Below, one piece after another: positions 1 to 7,762 of a stretch of DNA of 64,000 nt. Source of the stretch: Komagataeibacter sp. FXV3. GTDB taxonomy: Bacteria > Pseudomonadota > Alphaproteobacteria > Acetobacterales > Acetobacteraceae. How positions within the stretch are numbered: the stretch's first letter is position 1; every line of letters starts with the position of its first letter. The notes below the pieces were generated by a model, which was given only the letters and a program-made list of their open reading frames with translations, searched no databases and was not told the origin of the DNA. The stretch covers positions 1 through 64,000 of the forward strand of contig NZ_VWPI01000137.1 in assembly GCF_015155755.1 (NCBI RefSeq). The letters run 5' to 3'. The position numbers were made by a program, and so were the translations under genes.

Positions 1-129
1 CTGGCGGGACCAGCCAAGCGTGAGGCCTTTGCAAAAGTGCGCGCCGGTGACCCCGCGGAACCCGCCAGCCACATCACGACCGAGGGCGAACTCATCTGGC
101 TTATGGACAAGGCGGCGGCGGGACAATAA
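1..129 (+). CDS. pgl: 6-phosphogluconolactonase, C-terminal fragment (cut by window edge)
   Basis: The first 129 bases read as an open frame ending in TAA with no start inside the window, so this is the last 42 residues of a longer gene. The tail ends in IWLMDKAAAG, which resembles the C-terminal helix of NagB/DevB-type 6-phosphogluconolactonases (usual form WLLDxAA). The next genes are rpiA and gluconokinase, which fits: the enzyme hydrolyses 6-phosphogluconolactone in the oxidative pentose phosphate pathway, and pgl commonly precedes rpiA in acetic acid bacteria. The assignment rests on a short tail plus context, so another sugar-phosphate enzyme cannot be excluded. Confidence 0.6.
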   Translation: MAGPAKREAFAKVRAGDPAEPASHITTEGELIWLMDKAAAGQ

Positions 130-225
130 GTGGCACAGTATCGTGTTTGTGCGATACGGATCACGGTTCAATAAAAACGACGGGGCACCCGGTGGCGGGA
201 TGCCCCGCAGGAGAGGAAGCAGCGC

Positions 226-930
226 ATGTCCACCCAGAACACGGACCCACGGGCAGAACTGAAGCGCAAGGCGGCGATCGAGGCCGCGGACATGGTCAGG
301 GAAGGCATGGTGGTCGGCCTTGGTTCAGGCAGCACATCGGCCTTCATGATCGAGGAACTTGGCCGCCGCTGGGCGGAGGGGCTGCGATTCTGCGCCATTC
401 CCACATCCGAACGCTCGGCCGAGCAGGCGCGCTCGCACGGGATCAAACTGGTGACATTCGCCACCCACCCGCAGATCGACATCGATATTGATGGCGCGGA
501 TGAGGTCGAACGCGGCTCGCTCAATCTGATCAAGGGGCTTGGGGGCGCGCTGTTCCGCGAAAAGATCGTGGCCGCCGCATCGCGCAAATTCGTGGTCGTG
601 GTGGATGACAGCAAGCTGGTGGATCGTCTGGGCGCGCGTGTGCCCGTCCCGGTGGAAGTCGCGACCTTTGGCTGGACCTCGACCGCCCGGCAGCTTGAGG
701 CGCTGGGCGCGCGTATCACCCAGCGCATGGACCGCAGCGGCAACGTGTTCGTAACCGACGGGGGCAACATGATCCTTGACTGTCATTTTGGCGCAATCGC
801 CGATTCCGCGCGGTTGCAGGCGCAGCTGGCGCAGGTGGTCGGCGTGATCGAGACCGGTCTGTTCATCGGCCGTACATCCGAAGTGATCGTGGCGACCGCC
901 ACGGGACTGCAGAAGCTGGTTGCGGCATGA
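226..930 (+). CDS. rpiA: ribose-5-phosphate isomerase A
   Basis: Interconverts ribose 5-phosphate and ribulose 5-phosphate in the non-oxidative pentose phosphate pathway (cytoplasm). The 234-residue length is usual for RpiA. Family signatures are all visible: the phosphate-binding GLGSGST loop (residues 31-37), DIDGADEV (87-94) carrying the catalytic acid, KGLGGALFREK (103-113) and DDSK (127-130). The ATG follows an AGGAGAGGAAG ribosome site about 8 bases upstream. It overlaps the next gene, gluconokinase, by four bases (ATGA), so the two are translationally coupled. In acetic acid bacteria, which lack a complete glycolysis, this pathway carries most sugar flux (known biology). Confidence 0.97.
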   Translation: MSTQNTDPRAELKRKAAIEAADMVREGMVVGLGSGSTSAFMIEELGRRWAEGLRFCAIPTSERSAEQARSHGIKLVTFATHPQIDIDIDGADEVERGSLNLIKGLGGALFREKIVAAASRKFVVVVDDSKLVDRLGARVPVPVEVATFGWTSTARQLEALGARITQRMDRSGNVFVTDGGNMILDCHFGAIADSARLQAQLAQVVGVIETGLFIGRTSEVIVATATGLQKLVAA

Positions 931-1493
931 CCGGGCGGGAACTGCAGGACCAGGGCATCCGGCCGCAGGTCCTGGTCATCATGGGGGTGTCGGGCTGTGG
1001 CAAGACCACGCTGGCGGAAGGGCTGCACAACCTGCTGGGCTGGCCCTATCAGGAAGGTGACATGCTGCACCCGCGCGCCAATGTGGAAAAAATGGCGGCG
1101 GGCATTCCCCTGACCGATGCGGACCGCCTGCCATGGCTGCAGGCCTGCCATAAATGGCTGCTTGGCCGCGTGGCGTCAGGGCAGGGGGGGATCCTGACCT
1201 GCTCCGCGCTCAAGCGGTCATACCGTGACCTGCTGCGTGCCGACGGGGCGGCGGATATCGTGTTCGTCTATCTGGAAATCCCCGAGGACGTGCTGGCCGA
1301 ACGCCTGCAGCGCAGGCGCGGGCATTACATGCCGCCCAGCCTGCTGCCCAGCCAGCTTGCCACGCTCGAGCCGCCGGGGGCGGATGAACACCCGGTGGTC
1401 GTGCATCTGGAAGAAACGCCCGCCGACCTGATTGCCGAGACCATCGGCCTGCTGCGGCAGCGTTTTCCCGAACACACCCCCGAAAGGGGATAG
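927..1493 (+). CDS. gntK: gluconokinase
   Basis: Phosphorylates gluconate to 6-phosphogluconate with ATP, feeding cytoplasmic gluconate into the pentose phosphate pathway. The 188-residue protein has a Walker A loop, GVSGCGKTT (residues 20-28), and the GntK/IdnK signature around residues 46-68 (QEGDMLHPRANVEKM, then GIPLTDADRLPW). The later stretch with TCSALKRSYRD is also typical of thermoresistant gluconokinases. It starts inside the rpiA stop codon (ATGA overlap), and its TAG is directly followed by the ATG of the phosphatase gene, so it sits in the middle of a compact operon. Confidence 0.95.
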   Translation: MTGRELQDQGIRPQVLVIMGVSGCGKTTLAEGLHNLLGWPYQEGDMLHPRANVEKMAAGIPLTDADRLPWLQACHKWLLGRVASGQGGILTCSALKRSYRDLLRADGAADIVFVYLEIPEDVLAERLQRRRGHYMPPSLLPSQLATLEPPGADEHPVVVHLEETPADLIAETIGLLRQRFPEHTPERG

Positions 1494-1970
1494 ATGACTG
1501 ACATGCCTGCGGTCCTGTTTGTCTGCATGGGCAATATCTGCCGCTCCCCTTTGGCGGAGGCTGCATTCCGCGCGGCTGCCGACCGGGCGGGACTGTCGTT
1601 TGCGGTCGATTCGGCGGGTACGGGCGACTGGCATGCGGGCGCACCGCCTGACCGTCGGGCCTGTGCTGTTGCCCGTCGGCATGGCATCGACATTACCCGT
1701 TATCGTGCGCGCATGGTGACGGCGGCGGATTTTGACCGTTTCACCCACATCATCGCACTGGATCATGCCAACCTTGCGCATCTGATGGCCATGAAACCGG
1801 CGGGTAGCCGGGCGCAGGTCTCACTGCTGCTGGACCATGTGCCGGGGCGCAGGGGCCATGCCGTGGCCGACCCGTATTATAGGGACGCCAGCGGGTTCGA
1901 CACTACATGGCGCGACGTCACGGCGGGTGCCGCGGCACTGGTAGAAAAACTGCGGCGCGACAGTCCATGA
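1494..1970 (+). CDS. low-molecular-weight protein-tyrosine-phosphatase family protein
   Basis: The 158-residue protein has the class II Cys phosphatase loop CMGNICRS near the N-terminus (nucleophile Cys11, Arg17) and the general-acid loop DPYY at residues 126-129, so it should be active. It starts directly after the gntK stop and overlaps the following kinase gene by four bases (ATGA). Human LMW-PTP-A is known to act as a protein-ribulosamine-5-phosphatase, and bacterial LMW-PTP genes are known to pair with fructosamine-3-kinase homologues. Placement behind rpiA and before such a kinase makes a deglycation role more likely here than tyrosine-kinase signalling; that step is inference. The alternative is a classical Wzb-type phosphatase, but no BY-kinase gene is nearby. 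Confidence 0.9.
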   Translation: MTDMPAVLFVCMGNICRSPLAEAAFRAAADRAGLSFAVDSAGTGDWHAGAPPDRRACAVARRHGIDITRYRARMVTAADFDRFTHIIALDHANLAHLMAMKPAGSRAQVSLLLDHVPGRRGHAVADPYYRDASGFDTTWRDVTAGAAALVEKLRRDSP

Positions 1971-2785
1971 CGCGCCTTGCCCGTCATGGGGCCGCCCTGC
2001 TGGGGGCAGGGTTGTGGAACTGGCACCCGCTGCCCGGTGGCGACGTGGCGCAGGTGCTGCTGGTCTATCTCAATGACGGACGCCGGGTCGTGGTCAAGCA
2101 TGGTCCCGACCCGGTGGCCGAAGCCGCCATGCTGCGCACCCTTGGCCAGACGGGCGCACCTGTGCCCGATGTGCTGGCGGTGGATGAAGACGCCCTGGTG
2201 CTGCAGTACCTGCCGGCCGATGGCCGCCTGTCCCGATGCTGGGATGATCTGGCGCGTGTGCTGTCCCTTGCACACACGGGGCGGCCCGATGGGGACGGTA
2301 TCCGTTATGGCTGGTCCGGGGATTATGCCTTTGGCGCCGTAAAGGTATGCAATGACTGGACGGAAACATGGCCGGATTTCTGGGCGCGGCACCGTATCGG
2401 CGTGCATCTGGCGCATGTGCCCGTCGACCTTGCCCGCCAGCTTGAAACCCTGATGCGCCGCCTGCCTGATCTGCTGCCCGCGACGCCCACGCCCTGCCTG
2501 CTGCACGGTGACCTGTGGGGTGGGAACGTGCTGGTGGCGGACCGGCATGTAACGGGACTGATTGATCCGTGCTGCTATTATGGCCATGCCGAGGTGGACC
2601 TTGCCACGCCGGGCGTGTTCAGCCAGCCGCCTGCGGGATTTTATACCCGCCATGGTGGGCTGGCGCGCGGGCATGATGTCCGTTTCGCCATTTACCGCCT
2701 GTGGACTGCACTGGTTCATCTGCGGCTGTTCGGTGCGACCTACCGGCCCATGGTGGCGCAGTACCTGAATGATGCCGGGGTGTAG
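1967..2785 (+). CDS. fructosamine-3-kinase family protein (probable ribulosamine/erythrulosamine 3-kinase)
   Basis: A 272-residue aminoglycoside-kinase-fold protein. HGDLWGGN (residues 180-187, catalytic Asp182) is the hallmark of the FN3K family, followed by LID (198-200) for the metal and CCYYGHAEVDLA. The family phosphorylates sugar adducts on protein lysines, making them unstable so that they fall off; characterised bacterial members prefer ribulosamines and erythrulosamines. The frame is open 60 bases further upstream, but the ATG at 1967 overlaps the phosphatase stop as ATGA, as at the rpiA-gntK junction, so I use it. It is the last gene of the operon, followed by repeat copy 1. Confidence 0.88.
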   Translation: MTRLARHGAALLGAGLWNWHPLPGGDVAQVLLVYLNDGRRVVVKHGPDPVAEAAMLRTLGQTGAPVPDVLAVDEDALVLQYLPADGRLSRCWDDLARVLSLAHTGRPDGDGIRYGWSGDYAFGAVKVCNDWTETWPDFWARHRIGVHLAHVPVDLARQLETLMRRLPDLLPATPTPCLLHGDLWGGNVLVADRHVTGLIDPCCYYGHAEVDLATPGVFSQPPAGFYTRHGGLARGHDVRFAIYRLWTALVHLRLFGATYRPMVAQYLNDAGV

Positions 2786-2796
2786 GGCGTTGCTTT

Positions 2797-2888
2797 AAAA
2801 GAGAAAGTTCTTGGTGAAGCTTTTTTCAGAAAGCTTCAGGAAACGCCGCCTTTTTGAAAAAAGGCAGCACCCAAAAACTTTTATCATT
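2797..2888. repeat. two-hairpin intergenic repeat, copy 1
   Basis: Copy 1 of a family found ten times here. It begins AAGTTCTTGGTG, has a first palindrome around GAAGCTTTTTTCAGAAAGCTTC, a second hairpin around GCCGCCTTTTTGAAAAAAGGC, and closes with CCCAAAAACTTTT, the inverted complement of the beginning. It lies between convergent genes (kinase and Old Yellow Enzyme), so it probably terminates both. Confidence 0.85.
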
Positions 2889-2894
2889 TACCCA

Positions 2895-3992
2895 TCAGGC
2901 AGAACGGTAGCGCGCCAGCCAGTGGGCATAGGGTGCGGGCAGGACCCATGCCGCATCCGCGCGTCCCAGCGCCCGTGCCGCCGCATACGGCCAGTGCGGG
3001 TTTTCAAGGAAGGGGCGGCCGATCATCGCAAGGTCGATCTTTTCCTCACGCACCAGCCCGTCAATGACGGGAGCGGTGCCCAGATACCAGCTTGTGGCGA
3101 CCGGCAGGCCGGTTTCGCGTCGCACGCGCTGCGCGACCGGGGCCATGAAGGCCGGGCCCCACGGAATTTTTGCCGTAGACGTGGAAAAACCGATGCTGAC
3201 ATCAAGGAAGTCCAGACCCGATTCGCGAAAGACCTTCGCGACTGCAATGGCATCCTGCAGCGTCTGTTCGTCCTGACCGTCAAATTCGATCATGCCAAGG
3301 CGGGCGCTGAGCGGCCGGTCCTCGGGCCAGACGGTCCGCACGTCGCGCAGGGTTTCCACAAGGAAGCGGGCACGGTTTTCAAGGCTGCCGCCATAATTGT
3401 CATCACGCTGGTTGGAATGGGGGGAAAGAAAACCCTGCCCCAGATAGCCATGGGCAAAATGCAGCATGAGCCAGCCAAACCCGACATCACGCGCCCGAAC
3501 CGCCGCCGCCACGAAATCCTGACGCACGCGGGTGATATCCGCCAGGGTCATGGCGCGCGGCACCCTGGGCAGGTTGGCGCCAAAGGCAATGGCGGACGGG
3601 GCGATGGTATCCCATCCACGCGGGTCATCGGTGGCGATGTGGTCGTCACCTTCCCACGGGCGGTTGGCGCTGGCCTTGCGGCCCGCATGGGCGATCTGGA
3701 TGCCGGGCACGGCCCCTGCGTCGCGTATTGCGTGCACCAGCGGGCGGAAGGCTTCGGCCTGCGCGTCATTCCATAGCCCAAGGCAGCCCGGCGTGATGCG
3801 CCCTTCGGGTGAGACGGCGGTGGCTTCCACCACCACCAGCCCGCTGCCACCACGGGCCAGGGTGGGGTAATGCACAGCGTGCCAGTCGTTCACCATGCCA
3901 TCGCGCGCCATGTACTGGCACATGGGGGACACGGCGATACGGTTGCGCAGGGTCTCGCCCTTCAGTGCATAGGGGGTAAAGAGATCGGTCAT
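2895..3992 (-). CDS. NADH:flavin oxidoreductase, Old Yellow Enzyme family (YqjM-like)
   Basis: FMN-dependent ene-reductase that uses NAD(P)H to reduce activated C=C bonds in electrophiles. The 365-residue protein has features of the thermophilic-like/YqjM class: SPMCQY with Cys25 in the flavin-tuning position, AHAGRKAS (101-108), and the AHGYL ... QGFLSPHSNQRDDNYGG signature of the TIM-barrel core. It stands alone, convergent with the preceding operon across repeat copy 1. Upstream (3993-4143) there is only a short spacer before tRNA-Asp. Its natural substrate cannot be read from sequence. Confidence 0.94.
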   Translation of the reverse strand: MTDLFTPYALKGETLRNRIAVSPMCQYMARDGMVNDWHAVHYPTLARGGSGLVVVEATAVSPEGRITPGCLGLWNDAQAEAFRPLVHAIRDAGAVPGIQIAHAGRKASANRPWEGDDHIATDDPRGWDTIAPSAIAFGANLPRVPRAMTLADITRVRQDFVAAAVRARDVGFGWLMLHFAHGYLGQGFLSPHSNQRDDNYGGSLENRARFLVETLRDVRTVWPEDRPLSARLGMIEFDGQDEQTLQDAIAVAKVFRESGLDFLDVSIGFSTSTAKIPWGPAFMAPVAQRVRRETGLPVATSWYLGTAPVIDGLVREEKIDLAMIGRPFLENPHWPYAAARALGRADAAWVLPAPYAHWLARYRSA

Positions 3993-4143
3993 GGCCGTTG
4001 GGCTCCGTCATGCGGGAATCTGGCCACAGACTGAGCATATGGACGGCATGACGCAACACATGCAGGCATGCTGAAACGGCAGGACAGGTTTCAGCCAGAC
4101 CCAGCCGTGCGACAGATTTCAAGAGGGGAAATGCACCGTAAAG

Positions 4144-4220
<77 letters not shown>

Positions 4221-4302
4221 ATCCGTTACCGCCCCGTGGGGCTGCAACCGTTCGGTGAAAGGGCAAATAACAGGCTGGCCCGATCATGGCAACAGGGCAG
4301 GC

Positions 4303-4340
4303 AAAAAAAAACGCCATGACCGTCACGTTCATGGCGTTTT
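4303..4340 (-). terminator. intrinsic terminator of ahpD
   Basis: The stem AACGCCATGA / TCATGGCGTT closes a 9-base loop and is followed on the minus strand by a run of at least seven T. It begins 20 bases after the ahpD stop and separates the peroxidase genes from tRNA-Asp. Confidence 0.85.
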
Positions 4341-4359
4341 GTCTGTAAGCGGGACCGGA

Positions 4360-4887
4360 TCAGGCGGGAATTTCCACACCATCCAGCGTTACGGCCACGC
4401 CATGTACGACTGCGGCGACCCGGACGGCGGCCTGGATCTGCTCGGTCGTGACGCCGGCTTCACGCAGCTGGCGTTCGTGGCTTTCCATGCACAGGCCACA
4501 GCCATTGATGGCGGATACCGCCATGGCCCACAGTTCGAAATCCGCCTTGTCCACGCCGGGATTGGCAATGACGTTCATGCGCAGGCGGGCGGGCATCTTC
4601 TCGTAGTCGCCGCCAACCAGATGCACGAAACGGTAATAGACATTGTTCATGCCCATGATGGCGGCAGCCGAACGGGCGGCCTGCAGGGCCTCGGGCGTCA
4701 TCTTGGGGCCATATTCCGCGACCAGGGCGTGCGTTACCGCCGGATTGCGCGACGCGATGGCGGACGCGATGAACGTGCCGCCCAGCTGCTGCGGCGTCAG
4801 CACGAAGTCATTGGCAAGGGCACCAAGGTTCAGCTTCAGGTCCTTGGCGTAATCGGGAAGGGCGGCCTTGAGGGAGTCGATGGACAT
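4360..4887 (-). CDS. ahpD: alkylhydroperoxidase AhpD
   Basis: Cytoplasmic disulfide reductase and weak peroxidase that re-reduces AhpC. The 175-residue protein keeps the proton-relay set of mycobacterial AhpD at the same numbering: Glu118, Cys130, Cys133 and His137 in the CGLCMESH motif. The frame is open for another 180 bases upstream, but that part is low-complexity and the ATG at 4887 ([10 protein letters not shown]) matches the family start. It lies 134 bases downstream of ahpC on the same strand; together they form the AhpC/AhpD peroxidase, and a strong terminator follows. Confidence 0.95.
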   Translation of the reverse strand: MSIDSLKAALPDYAKDLKLNLGALANDFVLTPQQLGGTFIASAIASRNPAVTHALVAEYGPKMTPEALQAARSAAAIMGMNNVYYRFVHLVGGDYEKMPARLRMNVIANPGVDKADFELWAMAVSAINGCGLCMESHERQLREAGVTTEQIQAAVRVAAVVHGVAVTLDGVEIPA

Positions 4888-5021
4888 GGGCGTGTTCCGT
4901 GTATTGCCGGTCGTGTGATGGTGGCGCGCCACCTGTCCCGACCCCTGCGGGTGGGGCAGGGATCGGGACAGGCGGCGTGGCCGCCCCGCGCGGGGCGCGG
5001 GGACGGCCGGTCGTGTGGCGA

Positions 5022-5564
5022 TCAGGCCTTGATGAAGGCGTCGCCCTTTTTCCAGTTGCACGGGCACAGCTCGTCGCTCTGCAGGCCGTCAAGGATACGC
5101 AGGACTTCCTGCGGGTTGCGGCCAACCGACAGATCATTGACGCTGACGTGGCGGATGATGCCCTGCGGGTCCACGATGAAGGTGGCGCGCAGCGCGGCCC
5201 CGGCCTGCTCGGCCATCACGCCACAGCTTTCGATCAGCTCGCGCTTGATGTCGGACAGCATGGGGATTTCAAGGTTCTTCAGTTCGGCATGGTTCAGGCG
5301 CCAGTTCAGGTGCACGAACGCGCTGTCGATCGACACGCCGTAAACCACCGCGTCACGGTCCTTGAACTCACCGGCCAGCTTGCCGAACGCCACGATTTCG
5401 GTCGGGCAGACAAAGGTGAAGTCCAGCGGCCAGAAGAAGACGACCTTCCACTTGCCCTTGTTGGATTCGTCCGTGATCTGGACGAAATCGCCCTTCAGGC
5501 CTTCGGGGCCACCGGGAACGGCGCTCAGGTTGAAGGTGGGAAACTTGTCACCGACTGTCAGCAT
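5022..5564 (-). CDS. ahpC: alkyl hydroperoxide reductase AhpC (2-Cys peroxiredoxin)
   Basis: Thiol peroxidase reducing H2O2 and organic peroxides. In the 180-residue protein the peroxidatic Cys53 lies in DFTFVCPTE, and the C-terminus has the CPC pair (Cys167, Cys169) characteristic of AhpC enzymes that use AhpD rather than AhpF. It is transcribed divergently from oxyR and followed by ahpD, the mycobacterial/actinobacterial-style arrangement also common in alphaproteobacteria. Peroxide control through OxyR is likely from this layout. Confidence 0.97.
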   Translation of the reverse strand: MLTVGDKFPTFNLSAVPGGPEGLKGDFVQITDESNKGKWKVVFFWPLDFTFVCPTEIVAFGKLAGEFKDRDAVVYGVSIDSAFVHLNWRLNHAELKNLEIPMLSDIKRELIESCGVMAEQAGAALRATFIVDPQGIIRHVSVNDLSVGRNPQEVLRILDGLQSDELCPCNWKKGDAFIKA

Positions 5565-5690
5565 CAGGGTGATCTCCTGTTGGGGTTGTATATGGCCGGG
5601 ACGGGCGCGCCGCCCCGCGGGCTGTATCTATGCCGGGAGTGATGCTATCACGCTATTGAATAATTTACATATGCATGATCGGAGTTATCG
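5565..5690. promoter_or_regulatory. ahpC-oxyR divergent control region
   Basis: The 126 bases between the ahpC start and the oxyR start must hold both promoters. The part next to oxyR (5641-5690) is AT-rich and contains two closely spaced GCTAT repeats (5644-5648, 5652-5656). No full ATAG-N7-CTAT OxyR half-site pair could be found by eye, so the exact operator is not assigned. Confidence 0.5.
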
Positions 5691-6626
5691 ATGCTTCCGA
5701 TGCCCTCCGCACAGCAGCTGCGTTATCTCGTCACCCTTGCCGAACTGCGTCATTTCGGCCGGGCGGCCAGGGCCTGCGCGGTGACACAGTCCACGCTGTC
5801 CGCCGGGATACTGGCCCTGGAACGCCAGATGGATGTCAGGCTGCTTGATCGTGACGTGGGCAAGAAGGTCGTGTTCACGCCGCTGGGGGACAAGGTGGTC
5901 GTGCGCGCCCGCGCCGCGCTGGAGGCATTGCAGGGCGTGCTGGACGTGGCCGTGGCTTCGCGTGAGCCGATGAGCGGCCTGCTGCGCCTGGGCGTCATTC
6001 CCACCATCGGCCCGTTTGTCATGCCCGCGCTGGTGCGCAGGCTGCCCGGCGCCTATCCGCAGCTGCGCCTGTCGCTGAACGAGGACGTGACCCATAACGT
6101 GATGGAAAAGCTGTCGGCAGGCAGGCTGGACCTCGTGCTGCTGGCCATGCCGTGCGACTGCGCGGATAGCGAGACGCTGCCCCTGTGGCGTGATCCCTTC
6201 ATGGTGGTCATGCCGCGCGACCATGCGCTGGCGCACCTGCCCGACGTGCCGGTGCGCAGCATCGTGCGTGAGCGGATGATCCTGCTGGAGGACGGGCACT
6301 GCCTGCGTGACCAGGCACTGGCCATGTGCCGCCAGGTGCGGGGCTGGACCCAGCCGGAGGACGAGGCGGAATGTACCGTCAGTTCGCTCTACACCATGGT
6401 GGAAATGGTCGCGGCGGGCATGGGTCTTGCGCTGCTGCCCCGGCTTGCGGTCGAATCCCCGCTGATGGCGGGACAGGACGTGGTGGTCCGCCCAGTTACC
6501 GGCGCACAGGCATGGCGCACCATCGGGCTGGCGTGGCGGCCCCGTTCGCCCCGCACTGCCGATTTCCAGACCATTGCCCCGTTTTTCGTGCCGGATTCGA
6601 TCACAGATACGATTTTACCCCCGTAA
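5691..6626 (+). CDS. oxyR: hydrogen-peroxide-sensing transcriptional regulator OxyR
   Basis: A 311-residue LysR-family activator. The N-terminal helix-turn-helix covers about residues 7-65 (LRYLVTLAELRHFGRAA, then QSTLSAGILALE). The redox switch is clear: LLEDGHCLRDQALAMC places Cys204 and Cys213 nine residues apart, exactly as Cys199 and Cys208 in E. coli OxyR. The PTIGPFVMP stretch also matches the E. coli protein. It is divergent from ahpC-ahpD, its likely main target. A second in-frame ATG three codons later (5700) is an alternative start. Confidence 0.95.
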   Translation: MLPMPSAQQLRYLVTLAELRHFGRAARACAVTQSTLSAGILALERQMDVRLLDRDVGKKVVFTPLGDKVVVRARAALEALQGVLDVAVASREPMSGLLRLGVIPTIGPFVMPALVRRLPGAYPQLRLSLNEDVTHNVMEKLSAGRLDLVLLAMPCDCADSETLPLWRDPFMVVMPRDHALAHLPDVPVRSIVRERMILLEDGHCLRDQALAMCRQVRGWTQPEDEAECTVSSLYTMVEMVAAGMGLALLPRLAVESPLMAGQDVVVRPVTGAQAWRTIGLAWRPRSPRTADFQTIAPFFVPDSITDTILPP

Positions 6627-6651
6627 ATGGCCCCAGAATCCGGCCCACCGG

Positions 6652-6680
6652 TTGACTCTTGGCGCAGGCAGGGGTATTCG
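6652..6680 (+). promoter_or_regulatory. candidate sigma-70 promoter for rpmJ
   Basis: TTGACT (6652-6657), a 17-base spacer and TATTCG (6675-6680) lie 45 bases upstream of the rpmJ start and directly after the oxyR stop. The -35 box is near consensus and the spacing is ideal; the -10 box is weaker. Confidence 0.55.
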
Positions 6681-6724
6681 GGCGCCTCTTTGGCGGTATT
6701 CCGCCGCTAGTCGAGGGTCGGATC

Positions 6725-6850
6725 ATGAAAATCAGAAACAGCCTGAAGTCGGCCAAGGTTCGGGACAAGGACTGCCGTGTGGTCCGTCGCCGTGGCAAGG
6801 TCTATGTCATCAACAAGAAGAACCCCCGCATGAAGGCCCGTCAGGGCTGA
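6725..6850 (+). CDS. rpmJ: 50S ribosomal protein L36 (type B, zinc-free)
   Basis: A 41-residue basic ribosomal protein of the large subunit. The sequence [20 protein letters not shown] and the ending MKARQG are typical of the alphaproteobacterial L36 that has lost the four-residue zinc ribbon; only one Cys remains. The ATG at 6725 is preceded by GTCGAGGGTCGGATC, with a GAGG element as ribosome site. It stands alone with its own promoter and a hairpin terminator. Confidence 0.95.
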   Translation: MKIRNSLKSAKVRDKDCRVVRRRGKVYVINKKNPRMKARQG

Positions 6851-6888
6851 TTGCCGGACGGCCTTGACCGTCAGGTTCATCTTTGAAC

Positions 6889-6940
6889 AGCCGCGAAGCT
6901 GCGCAGGCAGGTTTTTGGAAACCTGCTTCCGCGGCTTTTC
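6889..6940 (+). terminator. compound hairpin terminator of rpmJ
   Basis: The outer stem AGCCGCG/CGCGGCT encloses an inner perfect stem GCAGGTTT/AAACCTGC and is followed by TTTTC. It starts about 40 bases after the L36 stop. Its presence argues against starting the next gene at the TTG at 6864, because that frame would translate through the hairpin. Confidence 0.7.
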
Positions 6941-6950
6941 GTGCGTACCC

Positions 6951-7562
6951 ATGGTGCTGGCAGCAGGTCTGATGGGCAGCGGCCCGCAGGCTCATGCCGC
7001 CCTGCCGTCGCACGGGGTTGACCAGCATGCCGGCCCGGCCGCCGTAAATGGTCATGCCCCCGCCACGGGGAAGGCGGAAGCCGAGCCATCGCTGGATGAT
7101 CTGGAAACCGAACTGGCCCATGCATCAAACGTCCACGGGGCGCGTGACCTGCTGACCCGGATCGAGCAGATACGCCAGAAGGATCTTGCCCCCACCACCA
7201 ACCTGCTGCTCAGGCGCGCGCAGGATGATCTTGATGCCCAGCGCCCGCTGGATGCGGTGCAGGACATGGACGATGCCCTGCTTTTGCAGCCGGATGTCGA
7301 GGTGCTGTGGCGTAACCGTGCGCAGGCCCGCCTGGCGGCGGCCAATCCCGATGGGGCGGTGGCCGACCTTGGCGTGGCGTTACACCATGACGGGCGCGAC
7401 GTGACCGCGTGGAAGATCCTTGAGGACACCGAGGAGCAGCGTGGCGACTGGCAGGCGGCATGGAAGGCATGGCAGCACGTGGTGCAGCTTGATCCCACCA
7501 TTCCCGATGCAGGCCATGAAACAGAGCGCCTGCGCCTGAAGGCCTTCGGGCAACCCACCTGA
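6951..7562 (+). CDS. secreted tetratricopeptide-repeat protein, function unknown
   Basis: The frame is open from a TTG at 6864, but I prefer the ATG at 6951 because the intervening DNA is the rpmJ terminator. From there the product is about 203 residues. It has a hydrophobic N-terminus ending GPQAHA, consistent with export, although basic residues are few with this start and the longer form would supply them. A polar linker follows, then roughly three TPR-like helical pairs (LLLRRAQDDLDAQRPLDAVQDMDDALLLQP, then VEVLWRNRAQARLAAANPDGAV, then WKILEDTEEQRGDWQAAWKAW). TPRs mediate protein contacts; the partner is unknown. It is followed by repeat copy 2. Confidence 0.7.
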   Translation: MVLAAGLMGSGPQAHAALPSHGVDQHAGPAAVNGHAPATGKAEAEPSLDDLETELAHASNVHGARDLLTRIEQIRQKDLAPTTNLLLRRAQDDLDAQRPLDAVQDMDDALLLQPDVEVLWRNRAQARLAAANPDGAVADLGVALHHDGRDVTAWKILEDTEEQRGDWQAAWKAWQHVVQLDPTIPDAGHETERLRLKAFGQPT

Positions 7563-7564
7563 TC

Positions 7565-7641
7565 AGAAGAAGTGTTTGGTGAAGCTTTTTTCAAAAAGCT
7601 TCAGGAAACGGCGTGTTAAAAAAACGCGATACCCGGAAACA
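7565..7641. repeat. two-hairpin intergenic repeat, copy 2 (degraded second hairpin)
   Basis: GAAGAAGTGTTTGGTGAAGC..., the palindrome GAAGCTTTTTTCAAAAAGCTTC, then a reduced second stem CGTGTTAAAAAAACGCG, ending ACCCGGAAAC. It lies between the convergent TPR gene and the MotB-like gene. Confidence 0.75.
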
Positions 7642-7762
7642 GCCATTACCTTCTGTCAGGCGGCGCCATCGCGACCGTAATGGTTCGTGCGCGTTTCCTG
7701 ATACGATAATGCAGCAACGGACCGCCTAGGGCGGCCTGTTGCCATGTTTCGCCCATGGTGGA

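Noticed and set aside
5600-5690. Exact OxyR operator between ahpC and oxyR
   Set aside because: Repeated CTAT boxes occur but no ATAG-N7-CTAT pairing with correct spacing; kept only as a general control region.
6864-6950. Upstream TTG start for the TPR protein
   Set aside because: The extra codons run through the strong rpmJ terminator hairpin; I use the ATG at 6951, though the longer form would give a better signal-peptide n-region.
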